Shown in pieces: positions 8,013 to 15,617 of a stretch of 64,000 bases of DNA. The number at the start of each line of letters is the position of its first letter. Position 1 is the stretch's first letter. Source of the DNA: Subtercola boreus (GTDB taxonomy: Bacteria; Actinomycetota; Actinomycetes; Actinomycetales; Microbacteriaceae); assembly GCF_003399635.1 (NCBI RefSeq), contig NZ_NBXB01000015.1:1-64000 (forward strand). Direction: 5' to 3'. A model generated the notes under the pieces. That model ran no database searches. It was not told the origin of the DNA and saw nothing but the letters and a program-made list of their open reading frames with translations. The position numbers were made by a program, and so were the translations under genes.

Positions 8013-9182
8013 CTACTTCAGACCGATGGAGGTGTCGATGAACTCGTTCGTGAAGATGTCACTCGCGACGAGTCCGGTCCTCACGGCCTTGCCACCGGCG
8101 GCGTAGATCGGGGTGTCGACGTCGATGATCTTCTGCACGTTCGCCTCGTCCATGTCGCCGATGGTGCTGTTGTCGCCGTTGCCGACGATGCCGAGGTCCT
8201 TCTGGGTCTTGACCGAGTAGTCGGCCATGCCCTGCGAGTAGACCCAGCCGGTGTTGAACTGGGTGACCAGGTCGAGGATCAGCGTGTTGACCGCGTCGGG
8301 GCTGTCGAAGTAGTCGACCTCCGCCTGCTGCAGCACGGGCACGAGCGCCTTGAGGCAGCCCGAGAGCTTCTCCTTGTCACCCGTCTTGATCGAGACGGCG
8401 GATGCGTAGACCGGGTATCCGGCGTCACCGATCGTCTGGTAGTTCACGGCCTTGCCCCAGGCCGGCACCTCGTACTGGTACTGGTACGGCTCGGCGCTGG
8501 CGAAGCCCTGCTGGCCCGCCTTGCCCTGGTCGGCGACGAAGCTGGCGGGGGTGCCGTCGTAGCTGCCGTCGGTCTGGTCCTTCGAGAGGAGACCGGCACT
8601 GATCAGGTACTCCATGTAGGCCGAGCCGCCGAAGTAGCGAACGATCGCACCGGTCTTGCCGAGGTCGGCGATCGTCTTGACGTCGGGGTAGGTGGCCGGG
8701 TCCCACATGATCATCAGCGGGGTCTTGTCGAGCGGCGCGAAGACGGCCGTGGTGGGCTGGTCTGCCGAGAGCTGAACGGCCTCATCGGTGGTGACGTAGC
8801 CGAGGGTGATGCTCGGGTCTGCGTACAGCTGGCTGGTCACGGTCTGGAAACCGATGGCCGGGCCGCCCGAACGGATCTCGACGTTGACGCCGGTCGACGC
8901 GCCCTTGGAGTACAGCGGGCCGGAGACCGACTTCTTGTTGGCGTCGATGACCGGGTTCGGGCCGAGCAGTTCGTACAGGTGGCCGTGCTCGGCCTCCGGG
9001 TTCCAATCGGTCTGGATGACGACATTGGCGGGGCAACCGGCCGCGGCCAGGTCCACTCCGCCGGCGGCGGCGCTCGCCGCGGGGGTGCTTGCTGCGCCAC
9101 CTGAGCTGCAGGCCGCGAGGGCGGCCATGCTCAGAACGGCAAGGCCGCTGGCGAAAGCGACTCTCTTGGACTTCTTCAGCAT
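8013..9182 (-). CDS. ABC transporter substrate-binding lipoprotein (NMT1/nitrate-taurine-type family)
   Basis: A 389-aa lipoprotein. The signal peptide ends in the lipobox LAAC with Cys25, followed by SSGG, so the protein is tethered to the outer face of the membrane. The mature part resembles binding proteins of the NMT1/SsuA class, which capture small nitrogenous or sulfonated molecules, and pairs with the adjacent nitrate/sulfonate-type permease and ATPase. The ATG at 9182 is chosen for its AAGGAG RBS and because the signal peptide starts there; the open frame runs further upstream but looks non-coding. A hairpin in the gap to the permease gene may help adjust relative expression. The ligand is unknown; a purine, pyrimidine or cyclic amide fits the neighbours. 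Confidence 0.88.
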   Translation of the reverse strand: MLKKSKRVAFASGLAVLSMAALAACSSGGAASTPAASAAAGGVDLAAAGCPANVVIQTDWNPEAEHGHLYELLGPNPVIDANKKSVSGPLYSKGASTGVNVEIRSGGPAIGFQTVTSQLYADPSITLGYVTTDEAVQLSADQPTTAVFAPLDKTPLMIMWDPATYPDVKTIADLGKTGAIVRYFGGSAYMEYLISAGLLSKDQTDGSYDGTPASFVADQGKAGQQGFASAEPYQYQYEVPAWGKAVNYQTIGDAGYPVYASAVSIKTGDKEKLSGCLKALVPVLQQAEVDYFDSPDAVNTLILDLVTQFNTGWVYSQGMADYSVKTQKDLGIVGNGDNSTIGDMDEANVQKIIDVDTPIYAAGGKAVRTGLVASDIFTNEFIDTSIGLK

Positions 9183-9247
9183 GAGTTCTCCTTGGGATGG
9201 GTGCAGGTGCTGTGCTGTGCGGATGGTGCTGGTGGGACAGTTGTGGG

Positions 9248-9274
9248 CCGGATGACCGGGGGACGGCCATCCGG
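9248..9274 (-). other. intercistronic hairpin between permease and binding-protein genes
   Basis: CCGGATG and CATCCGG form a 7-bp stem with a 13-nt loop in the 106-bp gap of the ABC operon. There is no T-tract, so an mRNA-stability or processing element raising binding-protein expression is more likely than a terminator. Confidence 0.4.
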
Positions 9275-9288
9275 AGCCGCGCTCGGAA

Positions 9289-10176
9289 TCAGCTGAAGTC
9301 GTACCACGTGCCGACGGCGCGCCGGCCGAGGAGGCCGAAGAGCCAGAAGACGAGAACACCGAAGAGCGCCGCGGTGATGATCGTCGCGAAGAGTTGTTCA
9401 CCCTGCAGACGCGAGCTGTAGTTGCTGATCAGGATGCCGAGGCCCGGGGTGCCGCGGCGGAAGAACTGGTCGCCGACGATCGCACCGACGACCGCGAGGC
9501 CGGCGGAGATGCGCATGCCGGCGAAGATCGCGGGCAGGGCTGCCGGAAAGGAGAGCTTGGACAGTGTGGTGAAACGGCTCGCGCCCTGGAGCTTGAACAG
9601 CTCCCGGTGGCCCTTGTCGACGGACTGCAGGCCGAACAGGGTGTTGTTCACCATCGGGAAGAGGGCGATCATCACGCAGACGAGCACGCGCGACTGGAAC
9701 TCGTACCCGAACCAGAAACCGATCAGCGGAACGAGAGCCAGGATCGGGATGCACTGCAGGATGACGGCGTAGGGGAAGAGGGAGCGTTCGATCCATTTTG
9801 CCTGCGACATGGCGATGGCCCAGACCACACCGATCACGATGGCGATCGCGAGGCCGAGCATTGAGACGATGACCGTCTGCCAGAGCGCCACGATGAGGGC
9901 GTTGAAGGAGAGCGGGTCGATGAACCCCTTCAGCACGATGTCCTGGGGCAGGGGAAGCAGGAACCGCAGGTTCGGGTTCAGTACAAAGAGGCTGATCAGG
10001 TACCAGACGGCCACGATCACCAGGAAGACGATGAGCGGCGGCAGCCACGTGGTTCTGCGACGCTTCCTGCTCGTCGGCTTCGCGACGGTCGCGGTGACGG
10101 CGAGCCCGGGTGTCGGGTGCGCCTCGAGCTCGTCTGTTCCGTCGGTCACTGTCTTTTCGTTCGAGATGGTGGTCAT
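9289..10176 (-). CDS. ABC transporter permease (SsuC/TauC type)
   Basis: A 295-aa integral membrane protein with about six hydrophobic helices (the first near residues 46-66) and a charged N-terminal cytoplasmic extension of about 40 residues. The EAA-type loop that docks on the ATPase is visible as ELFKLQGASR...FPAALPAI near 195-215. It belongs to the BPD_transp_1 family of nitrate/sulfonate/taurine/pyrimidine-precursor importers. Its start overlaps the ATPase gene end by 4 bp (ATGA), so the two are translationally coupled, and the binding-protein gene follows after 106 bp. Confidence 0.9.
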   Translation of the reverse strand: MTTISNEKTVTDGTDELEAHPTPGLAVTATVAKPTSRKRRRTTWLPPLIVFLVIVAVWYLISLFVLNPNLRFLLPLPQDIVLKGFIDPLSFNALIVALWQTVIVSMLGLAIAIVIGVVWAIAMSQAKWIERSLFPYAVILQCIPILALVPLIGFWFGYEFQSRVLVCVMIALFPMVNNTLFGLQSVDKGHRELFKLQGASRFTTLSKLSFPAALPAIFAGMRISAGLAVVGAIVGDQFFRRGTPGLGILISNYSSRLQGEQLFATIITAALFGVLVFWLFGLLGRRAVGTWYDFS

Positions 10177-10958
10177 GAGTGGCCGTGTCCCTTCCGGAGT
10201 GCGTGAGCGACTTCGCCGACGAGCGCGGCGTATTCGGGGGTGAAGCGGATCTCGGGATCGCGGGGCTGGGGGAACGGCACGTCGAAGGTCTCGACGATCT
10301 TGCCGGGCCGACCCGACATGACGACGACCTTCGTCGACATGTAGACGGCCTCGGAGACGGAGTGGGTGATGAAGAGCCCGGCGAACTGCTTCGCGTTGAA
10401 CAGCCTGATGAGTTCGTCGTTGAGGCGCTCGCGGGTGATCTCGTCGAGCGCTCCGAACGGTTCGTCGAAGAGGAACAGCTCGGGGTCGAGGGTGAGAGAG
10501 CGTGCGAGGCTCGCGCGCATCTTCATACCGCCGGAAAGGGCTTTCGGCAGGTGCTTCTCGAAGCCCTTCAGGCCGACGAGGTCAATCGCGTCCTTCGCTT
10601 TCGCGGCGCGATCCTTCTTGCTCTCGCCGTGCAGCTCCGCGAGGAGTTCCACGTTCGCGGTGACGTTCCGCCAGGGCAGCAGTGTCGCATCCTGGAAGAC
10701 GTAGCCGATGCGATCGGTGCCGAGGGCCACGGTGCCGTCCGAGGCGGTCTCGAGCCCGGAGGCGATCCGGAGCAGGGTCGACTTGCCGCAGCCCGAGGGG
10801 CCGACAACGGTGACGAACTCGCCGCGCTTCACGACGAGATCGACACCCTGCAGGGCGATGGTGCCATCGGGGAACGTCATCTCGACGTTGGAGAAATCGA
10901 GGAGGGTGTCCGACTTCGCGTGGGTGGGGGCATTCGGTGCGGGTGCTGTGACAGTCAT
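10173..10958 (-). CDS. ABC transporter ATP-binding protein
   Basis: A 261-aa nucleotide-binding subunit. The Walker A GPSGCGKST (53-61), Q-loop in YVFQDATLLPWR, signature LSGGMKMR (a variant of LSGGQ), Walker B LFLFDEPFGALD and the switch His in FITHS are all present. The TLLPWRNV stretch is characteristic of SsuB/TauB/NrtD-like ATPases. It energises the permease encoded by the overlapping next gene. It starts 5 bp after the stop of the deaminase-like gene, with a GAGGTAG RBS, and so is cotranscribed with it. Confidence 0.92.
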   Translation of the reverse strand: MTVTAPAPNAPTHAKSDTLLDFSNVEMTFPDGTIALQGVDLVVKRGEFVTVVGPSGCGKSTLLRIASGLETASDGTVALGTDRIGYVFQDATLLPWRNVTANVELLAELHGESKKDRAAKAKDAIDLVGLKGFEKHLPKALSGGMKMRASLARSLTLDPELFLFDEPFGALDEITRERLNDELIRLFNAKQFAGLFITHSVSEAVYMSTKVVVMSGRPGKIVETFDVPFPQPRDPEIRFTPEYAALVGEVAHALRKGHGHS

Positions 10959-10963
10959 TTCAG

Positions 10964-12241
10964 CTACCTCGTTTCCACTAGTGACGGGTGGTGTGCGGGC
11001 GTGGGCTCGGCGACGTTGTAGCTCACCGTGCTCTGGGCGACAAGCATGCCGGCGTGGATGACGTATCGATCGGCGGAGGCGTTCGCGACGGCGTCGGAGA
11101 GGTTGGTGGCGCGCACGGCGAGGAATTCGGCGCGGGCACCCACGGCGACGCCGGCGACCGGGAGTGCCATGACGTCTCGGGCTCCGTCGGAGACAGCCGT
11201 GTAGGCCTCGTCGAGGGTGAGGTGGCCGGCGATCACCAGCAGGGAGGCCGTCTCCAACGCGTCGCTCCGGCCGACCGGATTGAAGGGGTCGCGCACGTTG
11301 TCTGCACCGGCGGCGAATCGGATGCCGCGCTCGAGCACGGCACGGGCCGCGGTCAGCCCGCGCGGAGTCGACACCGGGTGCTCCCAGCCCTGCAGGTAGA
11401 GGTTCGTGATCGGGTTGCTGATGATCCCCATGTTCGAGGCCTCGACCTCGTCGAGAACGTCGGCAAGTGCATCCGGTGCCAGCGTGCCGAGGCGCACGCA
11501 GTGGCCTGCGCTGCGGTTGCGCTCCGCGGGCCAGTCGCGAACCTCCCGGGCGAACTCGGCGAGGGTGAGGGCGCCTTCCAGATTCTCGTCGGTGTGGATG
11601 TCGACACCGACGCCCTTCCGTTCGGCGAGGCGCAACAGGCGCTGGAGGTCGGCGCTCGGGTCGAGGGCGAGGTGCGGGGAGCCACCGACGAGGTCGACAC
11701 CGAGATCGATGGCGGCTTCAATGTCGGCGTCGGGAACGTCGGAGCCGGCGAGAGCGACGAGTTCGATGTCCATCAGGCCACGGAGCTCTTGGCGCACCTG
11801 CACCAGTGCGCGCACACCCCGGAGCGGTTCGTCGCCCAGCAGGATGTCGACGTGACTCCGCACGGCGGTCGTTCCCTGGCGGAGCATGAGGAGGGCCGCG
11901 GTCTTGGCCCGTTCGGCGATGCTCTCGGTCGACATCGTCGCAGCGTAGGCGCGCCAGGCCAGGATGGCCGAGACCAAGTCGCCCATCGGCGGGTTGATGG
12001 CGTCCCAGGAGAGCGCCTTGTCGAGGTGGGCGTGCGGGTCGGCCGGGGCCGTGAGCAGCAGGAAGCCGGTCAGGTCGATCGTCGCGCCGGGTTCGGGCGA
12101 TGCCGCGTCTGACGTCACGTCGAACGAGTGGGCGGGTGCAACAGCGGCGACGGTGTCGCCATCCAGAAGCACATCGCAGGTGGATCCGTCGGGCAGGGTC
12201 GCGTTCTGCAACAGGGTGACCCTCAGCGGAAGAGTATTCAC
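10964..12241 (-). CDS. cytosine/creatinine-deaminase-like amidohydrolase
   Basis: A 425-aa metal-dependent hydrolase of the CodA group. Metal and active-site motifs are ADPHAHLDKAL, SHVDI, DIHTDEN, GHCVRLG and GADNVRDPF, matching the HxH, His-x-x-Glu, His and Asp positions of cytosine deaminase. Family members deaminate cytosine, creatinine (to N-methylhydantoin), isocytosine or related cyclic amidines. The GTG at 12241 has AGGAG 11 nt upstream; an in-frame GTG at 12265 is the alternative. It is the first gene of the eight-gene leftward operon and faces the divergent XRE-cupin regulator across a 181-bp region with a palindromic operator candidate. Neighbouring creatininase and oxidases suggest catabolism of an imported ring compound rather than pyrimidine salvage. 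Confidence 0.82.
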   Translation of the reverse strand: MNTLPLRVTLLQNATLPDGSTCDVLLDGDTVAAVAPAHSFDVTSDAASPEPGATIDLTGFLLLTAPADPHAHLDKALSWDAINPPMGDLVSAILAWRAYAATMSTESIAERAKTAALLMLRQGTTAVRSHVDILLGDEPLRGVRALVQVRQELRGLMDIELVALAGSDVPDADIEAAIDLGVDLVGGSPHLALDPSADLQRLLRLAERKGVGVDIHTDENLEGALTLAEFAREVRDWPAERNRSAGHCVRLGTLAPDALADVLDEVEASNMGIISNPITNLYLQGWEHPVSTPRGLTAARAVLERGIRFAAGADNVRDPFNPVGRSDALETASLLVIAGHLTLDEAYTAVSDGARDVMALPVAGVAVGARAEFLAVRATNLSDAVANASADRYVIHAGMLVAQSTVSYNVAEPTPAHHPSLVETR

Positions 12242-12269
12242 GGCTGCACAAACTCCTGACGGCACACGG

Positions 12270-12288
12270 ATGTTGATGTGTTCAACAT
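12270..12288. promoter_or_regulatory. palindromic operator candidate
   Basis: ATGTTGA-TGTGT-TCAACAT is a perfect 7-bp inverted repeat with a 5-bp spacer in the divergent promoter region between the deaminase-like operon and the XRE-cupin gene. It lies about 30 bp upstream of the operon start. A weaker related sequence (TTTGG...CCAACG) lies at 12302-12318. The likely binder is the adjacent XRE-cupin regulator, which is inference. Confidence 0.55.
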
Positions 12289-12422
12289 GAATGAACTTAC
12301 GTTTGGTGCGTTTCCAACGTGTAACGCGGGCATTTCGCCCTGATAAATACAGGGGAGTCCGATTGTCCTAACCCCGTCGCGGGCGGTTACTGTCTCTGCA
12401 GAGGCGTCGGAAGGAGGCCCAC

Positions 12423-13079
12423 ATGACACCCGTCACCGAGGCACTCGACACTCAGACCCGACAGCTGGGAGCGGCCATCCGTGCTGCCCGGCTTTCGAAG
12501 GCGTTGACGCTCGTCGAACTGGCCCGCCTGGCCCAGCTGTCGCACCCGTTCCTCTCGCAGCTCGAGCGCGGCCACGCCCGGCCGAGCATGGCATCGCTCG
12601 AGCGCATCGCCCGGGCTCTCGAGACCAGCCAGCTCGACCTGCTGGCCGGCGCGGCGGACCTCGCGACCGACGATCCGGAGCTGCTCTGGGGGCCCGTGAC
12701 CGTGACCGCCGGAGCCCTGGTGCCGCCGGTGCGTCTGCCGCGCCGCGCCGAGGTCGTACGGCGGGACGAGGGCACGACCGGCCCCTACGCCGAGGGCAGC
12801 GCGCGGTTGCTGGTGGGTGCCCGCGCCCGGTTCCAGCCGATGGAGTTCACCGGGGCGAATGTTCTGTTCGGGGATTTCTACCACCACGCGGAAGACGAAT
12901 TCGTCACCGTCGTCGAAGGTAGAGTCGTGGTCGACCTCTCCGGTGACGGCGAATTCGTGCTCGGCTGCGGCGACTCGGTGTACTTCGAGGGCGGCACTCT
13001 GCATCGTTGGCGTTCTGCAGGCGAGGGTACCTACCGGCTGCTGATCGTGAAGCAGCGTTTTCAGAAAGAGCAACCGTGA
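12423..13079 (+). CDS. XRE-family transcriptional regulator with cupin sensor domain
   Basis: A 218-aa regulator. An N-terminal helix-turn-helix of the XRE/SinR type spans about residues 15-70 (LGAAIRAARLSKALTLVELA, then LSHPFLSQLERG), and a C-terminal cupin domain spans about 145-213 (HHAEDEFVTVVEG, LGCGDSVYFEGG, LHRW). Such proteins sense a small ligand in the cupin pocket and usually repress adjacent catabolic genes. GGAAGGAGG sits just before the ATG. It is divergent from the eight-gene operon, with a palindrome between them, and its TGA overlaps the GTG of the ferredoxin-reductase gene (GTGA), coupling regulator and reductase. It is the prime candidate for controlling this island. Confidence 0.9.
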   Translation: MTPVTEALDTQTRQLGAAIRAARLSKALTLVELARLAQLSHPFLSQLERGHARPSMASLERIARALETSQLDLLAGAADLATDDPELLWGPVTVTAGALVPPVRLPRRAEVVRRDEGTTGPYAEGSARLLVGARARFQPMEFTGANVLFGDFYHHAEDEFVTVVEGRVVVDLSGDGEFVLGCGDSVYFEGGTLHRWRSAGEGTYRLLIVKQRFQKEQP

Positions 13080-14041
13080 ACGTTCATCCCCTGCCATCCG
13101 TCGATGTGATCGTGACCGACCGGCAGAGTGTCGCCGACGACATCCTGTTGCTGACCCTGGCCGCCGCGGACGGCGGCGACCTGCCGGAGTGGAGCCCGGG
13201 TGCGCACCTCGATCTGATGCTGCCGAACGGCATCGAACGACAGTATTCGCTGTGCTCCGACCCCGCCGACCGGAGCATCTGGCAGGTCGCGGTGCTCCGG
13301 GAGAGTGGGGGGCGGGGCGGATCCGAGTTCGTGCACGCGACCCTGGCCGTCGGTGAGACCCTGCGGGTACGGGGGCCGCTGAACCACTTCGCGTTCGAGG
13401 CGGCCTCCTCCTACGTCTTCGTGGCGGGCGGGATCGGGATCACACCGCTGCTGCCGATGATCCGCGCGGCCGCGGGGGCCGGTGCGCCCTGGACGCTGGC
13501 CTACGCGGGGCGGTCGGAGGGATCGATGGCCTTCGTGCGGGAGTTGGTGGGCGAGCATCCGGAGCACGTCAGTGTGTACGCGAGCGAGGCGGGCGAACGT
13601 CTCGCGCTCGACGACCTGTTCGCTGCGGCTCCCGCGGGCGAGCTGGTGTACTGCTGCGGTCCCGCCCGGCTGCTGGATGCGGCCACCGCCCGCTCGACGG
13701 AGCTCGGCTGGCCGGCGGGGCGACTTCACCTCGAGCGTTTCGAGGCCAAGGAGACGGGCGCACCCGTGCTCGCCGACGCGTTCGAGGTCGAACTGGAGTT
13801 CTCGGGGCTCACGCTGACGGTCCCGCCGGAACGGAGCATCCTCGATATGGTCGAAGAAGCCGGGGTGCTCGTGCTGTCGTCGTGCCGCGAGGGAACGTGC
13901 GGCACCTGCGAGACGCCTGTGGTCTCGGGTGAGGTCGACCACCGCGACTCGGTGCTGACGCCCGAGGAGCAGGCCGACAACGAGGTCATGATGATCTGCG
14001 TGTCGCGGGCGGCCTGTGCGAAGTTGGTGCTGGAGCTCTAG
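13076..14041 (+). CDS. phthalate-dioxygenase-reductase/VanB-type ferredoxin oxidoreductase
   Basis: A 321-aa electron-transfer protein with three modules: a flavin-binding barrel (RQYSLCS), an NAD(P)-binding domain (GGIGITPLLPM, CCGPARLL) and a C-terminal plant-type 2Fe-2S domain with CREGTCGTC and a final Cys in MICVSRA. It passes electrons from NAD(P)H to a Rieske non-heme oxygenase, typically a demethylase or ring hydroxylase. The GTG start at 13076 overlaps the regulator stop by 4 bp; the longer open frame reads back through the regulator. No Rieske oxygenase gene is in the window, so the partner is encoded elsewhere or this reductase serves another oxidase. The gene ends 168 bp before the convergent amidohydrolase gene. 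Confidence 0.9.
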   Translation: MNVHPLPSVDVIVTDRQSVADDILLLTLAAADGGDLPEWSPGAHLDLMLPNGIERQYSLCSDPADRSIWQVAVLRESGGRGGSEFVHATLAVGETLRVRGPLNHFAFEAASSYVFVAGGIGITPLLPMIRAAAGAGAPWTLAYAGRSEGSMAFVRELVGEHPEHVSVYASEAGERLALDDLFAAAPAGELVYCCGPARLLDAATARSTELGWPAGRLHLERFEAKETGAPVLADAFEVELEFSGLTLTVPPERSILDMVEEAGVLVLSSCREGTCGTCETPVVSGEVDHRDSVLTPEEQADNEVMMICVSRAACAKLVLEL

Positions 14042-14118
14042 CCGCGCCGGATCCTCCTTTCGCGTCGTGCCTCGTCTCCCTGCCCTCGCGCCCTCCGTCG
14101 CCCTCCGTCGCCCTGCCG

Positions 14119-14170
14119 GAGGGGCCCATATCGCGCCAAATGGCGGGCGCTGGCGCGATATGGGTCCCTT
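14119..14170. terminator. long hairpin between convergent genes
   Basis: Arms 14119-14138 and 14151-14170 form a 20-bp stem with two G-T wobbles; the inner 14 bp (CCCATATCGCGCCA) pair perfectly. It lies between the reductase and amidohydrolase genes, which end toward each other. It has no T-run, as is common for actinobacterial terminators, and could serve both strands. Confidence 0.6.
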
Positions 14171-14208
14171 CGGTCGCCTGCTGGCGGGTGCTCAGCGTTT
14201 TCCGCGGG

Positions 14209-15549
14209 TCAGAGGGCGTGGCGGGCTGCGAGGAGCGCCTCGAGGTCGGCCGCGATGGTGCGCTCGTCGTGGCCGACGAGCTGGTAGTCGCGCACGACCA
14301 CGCGGCCGGCCACGACGACGTGCTTCGGGCGCCGGCCGGGGTTCGCCCAGAGGAGGCCTGCGACCTTGTCGGCGACGGCTGCGTCGGCCACGCCCGAGAC
14401 GTCCCAGACGCAGAGATCGGCCGCGTCGCCCGGCGCAAGGGAGCCGAGTTCGGGCCGACCGAGGCCGAGGGCCGAGCCCTTGGTGGCCAGGCCGAGCACC
14501 TCGCGGGCGGGGATCGGCGCTCCCACCAGCGGCGCGATCTGCATCGCCAGCCGGGCGTCGGCGAGCAGGTTCGAGGCATCGTTGCTGCCGCCGCCACTCG
14601 TGCCGAGGCCGACGGCGATCCCGGATGCCCGGAGTGCCGCCACCGGCGCGATGCCCCAGCCCATCGGGAGGTCGCAGGCCGGGGCGTGCGTCGCCGTCAC
14701 GCCACTCGCTGCCAGGCGGGCGATCTCGTCGTCGGTCACCGCGCAGAGGTGAGCGAGAGTGACGTCGGGGGCGAGCCAGCCCCAGTCGTCGAGCAGGTCG
14801 ATCGGCCGCCGGCCGTACTTCTCGAGGGCGATCACCACGTCGACCTGTTCATTCGCCTGCGTGCGTCGTCGGAGCCCGTGGCGAGCGGCCACTTCGCCCA
14901 GCAGCCGGAACGTCTCCGGGCTGTCGCTGTGCACGCCCGCGGGGCCGACGGCCACCTGCAGCATGCCACCGTGCCGAATGCCGCCGCGCGCACCGGGCAC
15001 GAGGGCTGCCGCGATCGCCTCCGCGGAGAGGGCGGCCTGCTCCGCATCGTCGCGCGCCGACCCGCGCACGAAGACCAGCCGGGCTCCGAGGTCGACGGCG
15101 GCGCTCGCGGCGGCCCGCGCAATGCCGACGGTCAGGTCGATGTCGGTGTTGACGGGCCCGCCCGGCCAATTCAGGTGGTGGTCGGCGACGGTCGTCACGC
15201 CGCTGAGGAGGCTCTCGGCCAGCCCGGCGCGGGCCGCGGCATATTCCAGCTCGGGATCTATGCCCACACGCGCATATTCAGCGGCCATGGTGGGGAGCCA
15301 GGATGCCATCGGCACTCCCCGCGTGCCCGGCAGGGTGCGGAACGCGGTCTGCAGCAGGTGGTGGTGGGCGTTGACGAGACCGGGGGTGACGATGCATCCG
15401 GAGGCGTCGAGGGTGTCGAAGGTCTCTTCGTCGGTGCCGGCGTGGCGGGCATCCGGAGCCGAGACGACAGCGTTCTGCAGGAACAGGTCACCGCTCGATT
15501 CGGTTTCGTCGTCGACGAGGATGGCGAGGGCGTGGTGAACGGTGAGCAT
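14209..15549 (-). CDS. 8-oxoguanine-deaminase-like amidohydrolase with altered metal site
   Basis: A 446-aa protein of the guanine/8-oxoguanine deaminase and triazine hydrolase group. The N-terminal NAHHHLLQT (60-68) with two metal His, HL near 267, and the GWGIAP segment (297-302) are conserved. Two expected ligands differ: the usual HxHxxE reads RTQANE (Gln231 at the metal His, Glu234 kept), and the usual VDG Asp reads TSG (Ser318). A Thr at that Asp position is known in triazine hydrolase TrzN, so activity may persist. Context beside xdhC and xanthine dehydrogenase supports conversion of an oxidised or amino purine to urate or xanthine, but the reaction is uncertain. It is divergent from xdhC across 68 bp. 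Confidence 0.75.
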   Translation of the reverse strand: MLTVHHALAILVDDETESSGDLFLQNAVVSAPDARHAGTDEETFDTLDASGCIVTPGLVNAHHHLLQTAFRTLPGTRGVPMASWLPTMAAEYARVGIDPELEYAAARAGLAESLLSGVTTVADHHLNWPGGPVNTDIDLTVGIARAAASAAVDLGARLVFVRGSARDDAEQAALSAEAIAAALVPGARGGIRHGGMLQVAVGPAGVHSDSPETFRLLGEVAARHGLRRRTQANEQVDVVIALEKYGRRPIDLLDDWGWLAPDVTLAHLCAVTDDEIARLAASGVTATHAPACDLPMGWGIAPVAALRASGIAVGLGTSGGGSNDASNLLADARLAMQIAPLVGAPIPAREVLGLATKGSALGLGRPELGSLAPGDAADLCVWDVSGVADAAVADKVAGLLWANPGRRPKHVVVAGRVVVRDYQLVGHDERTIAADLEALLAARHAL

Positions 15550-15617
15550 GATTGAGTTCTAACATTCTTTTGTGTCACGCTGATGACGCGCTCGTTCCAG
15601 GCAGGGAAGGACTAGGG

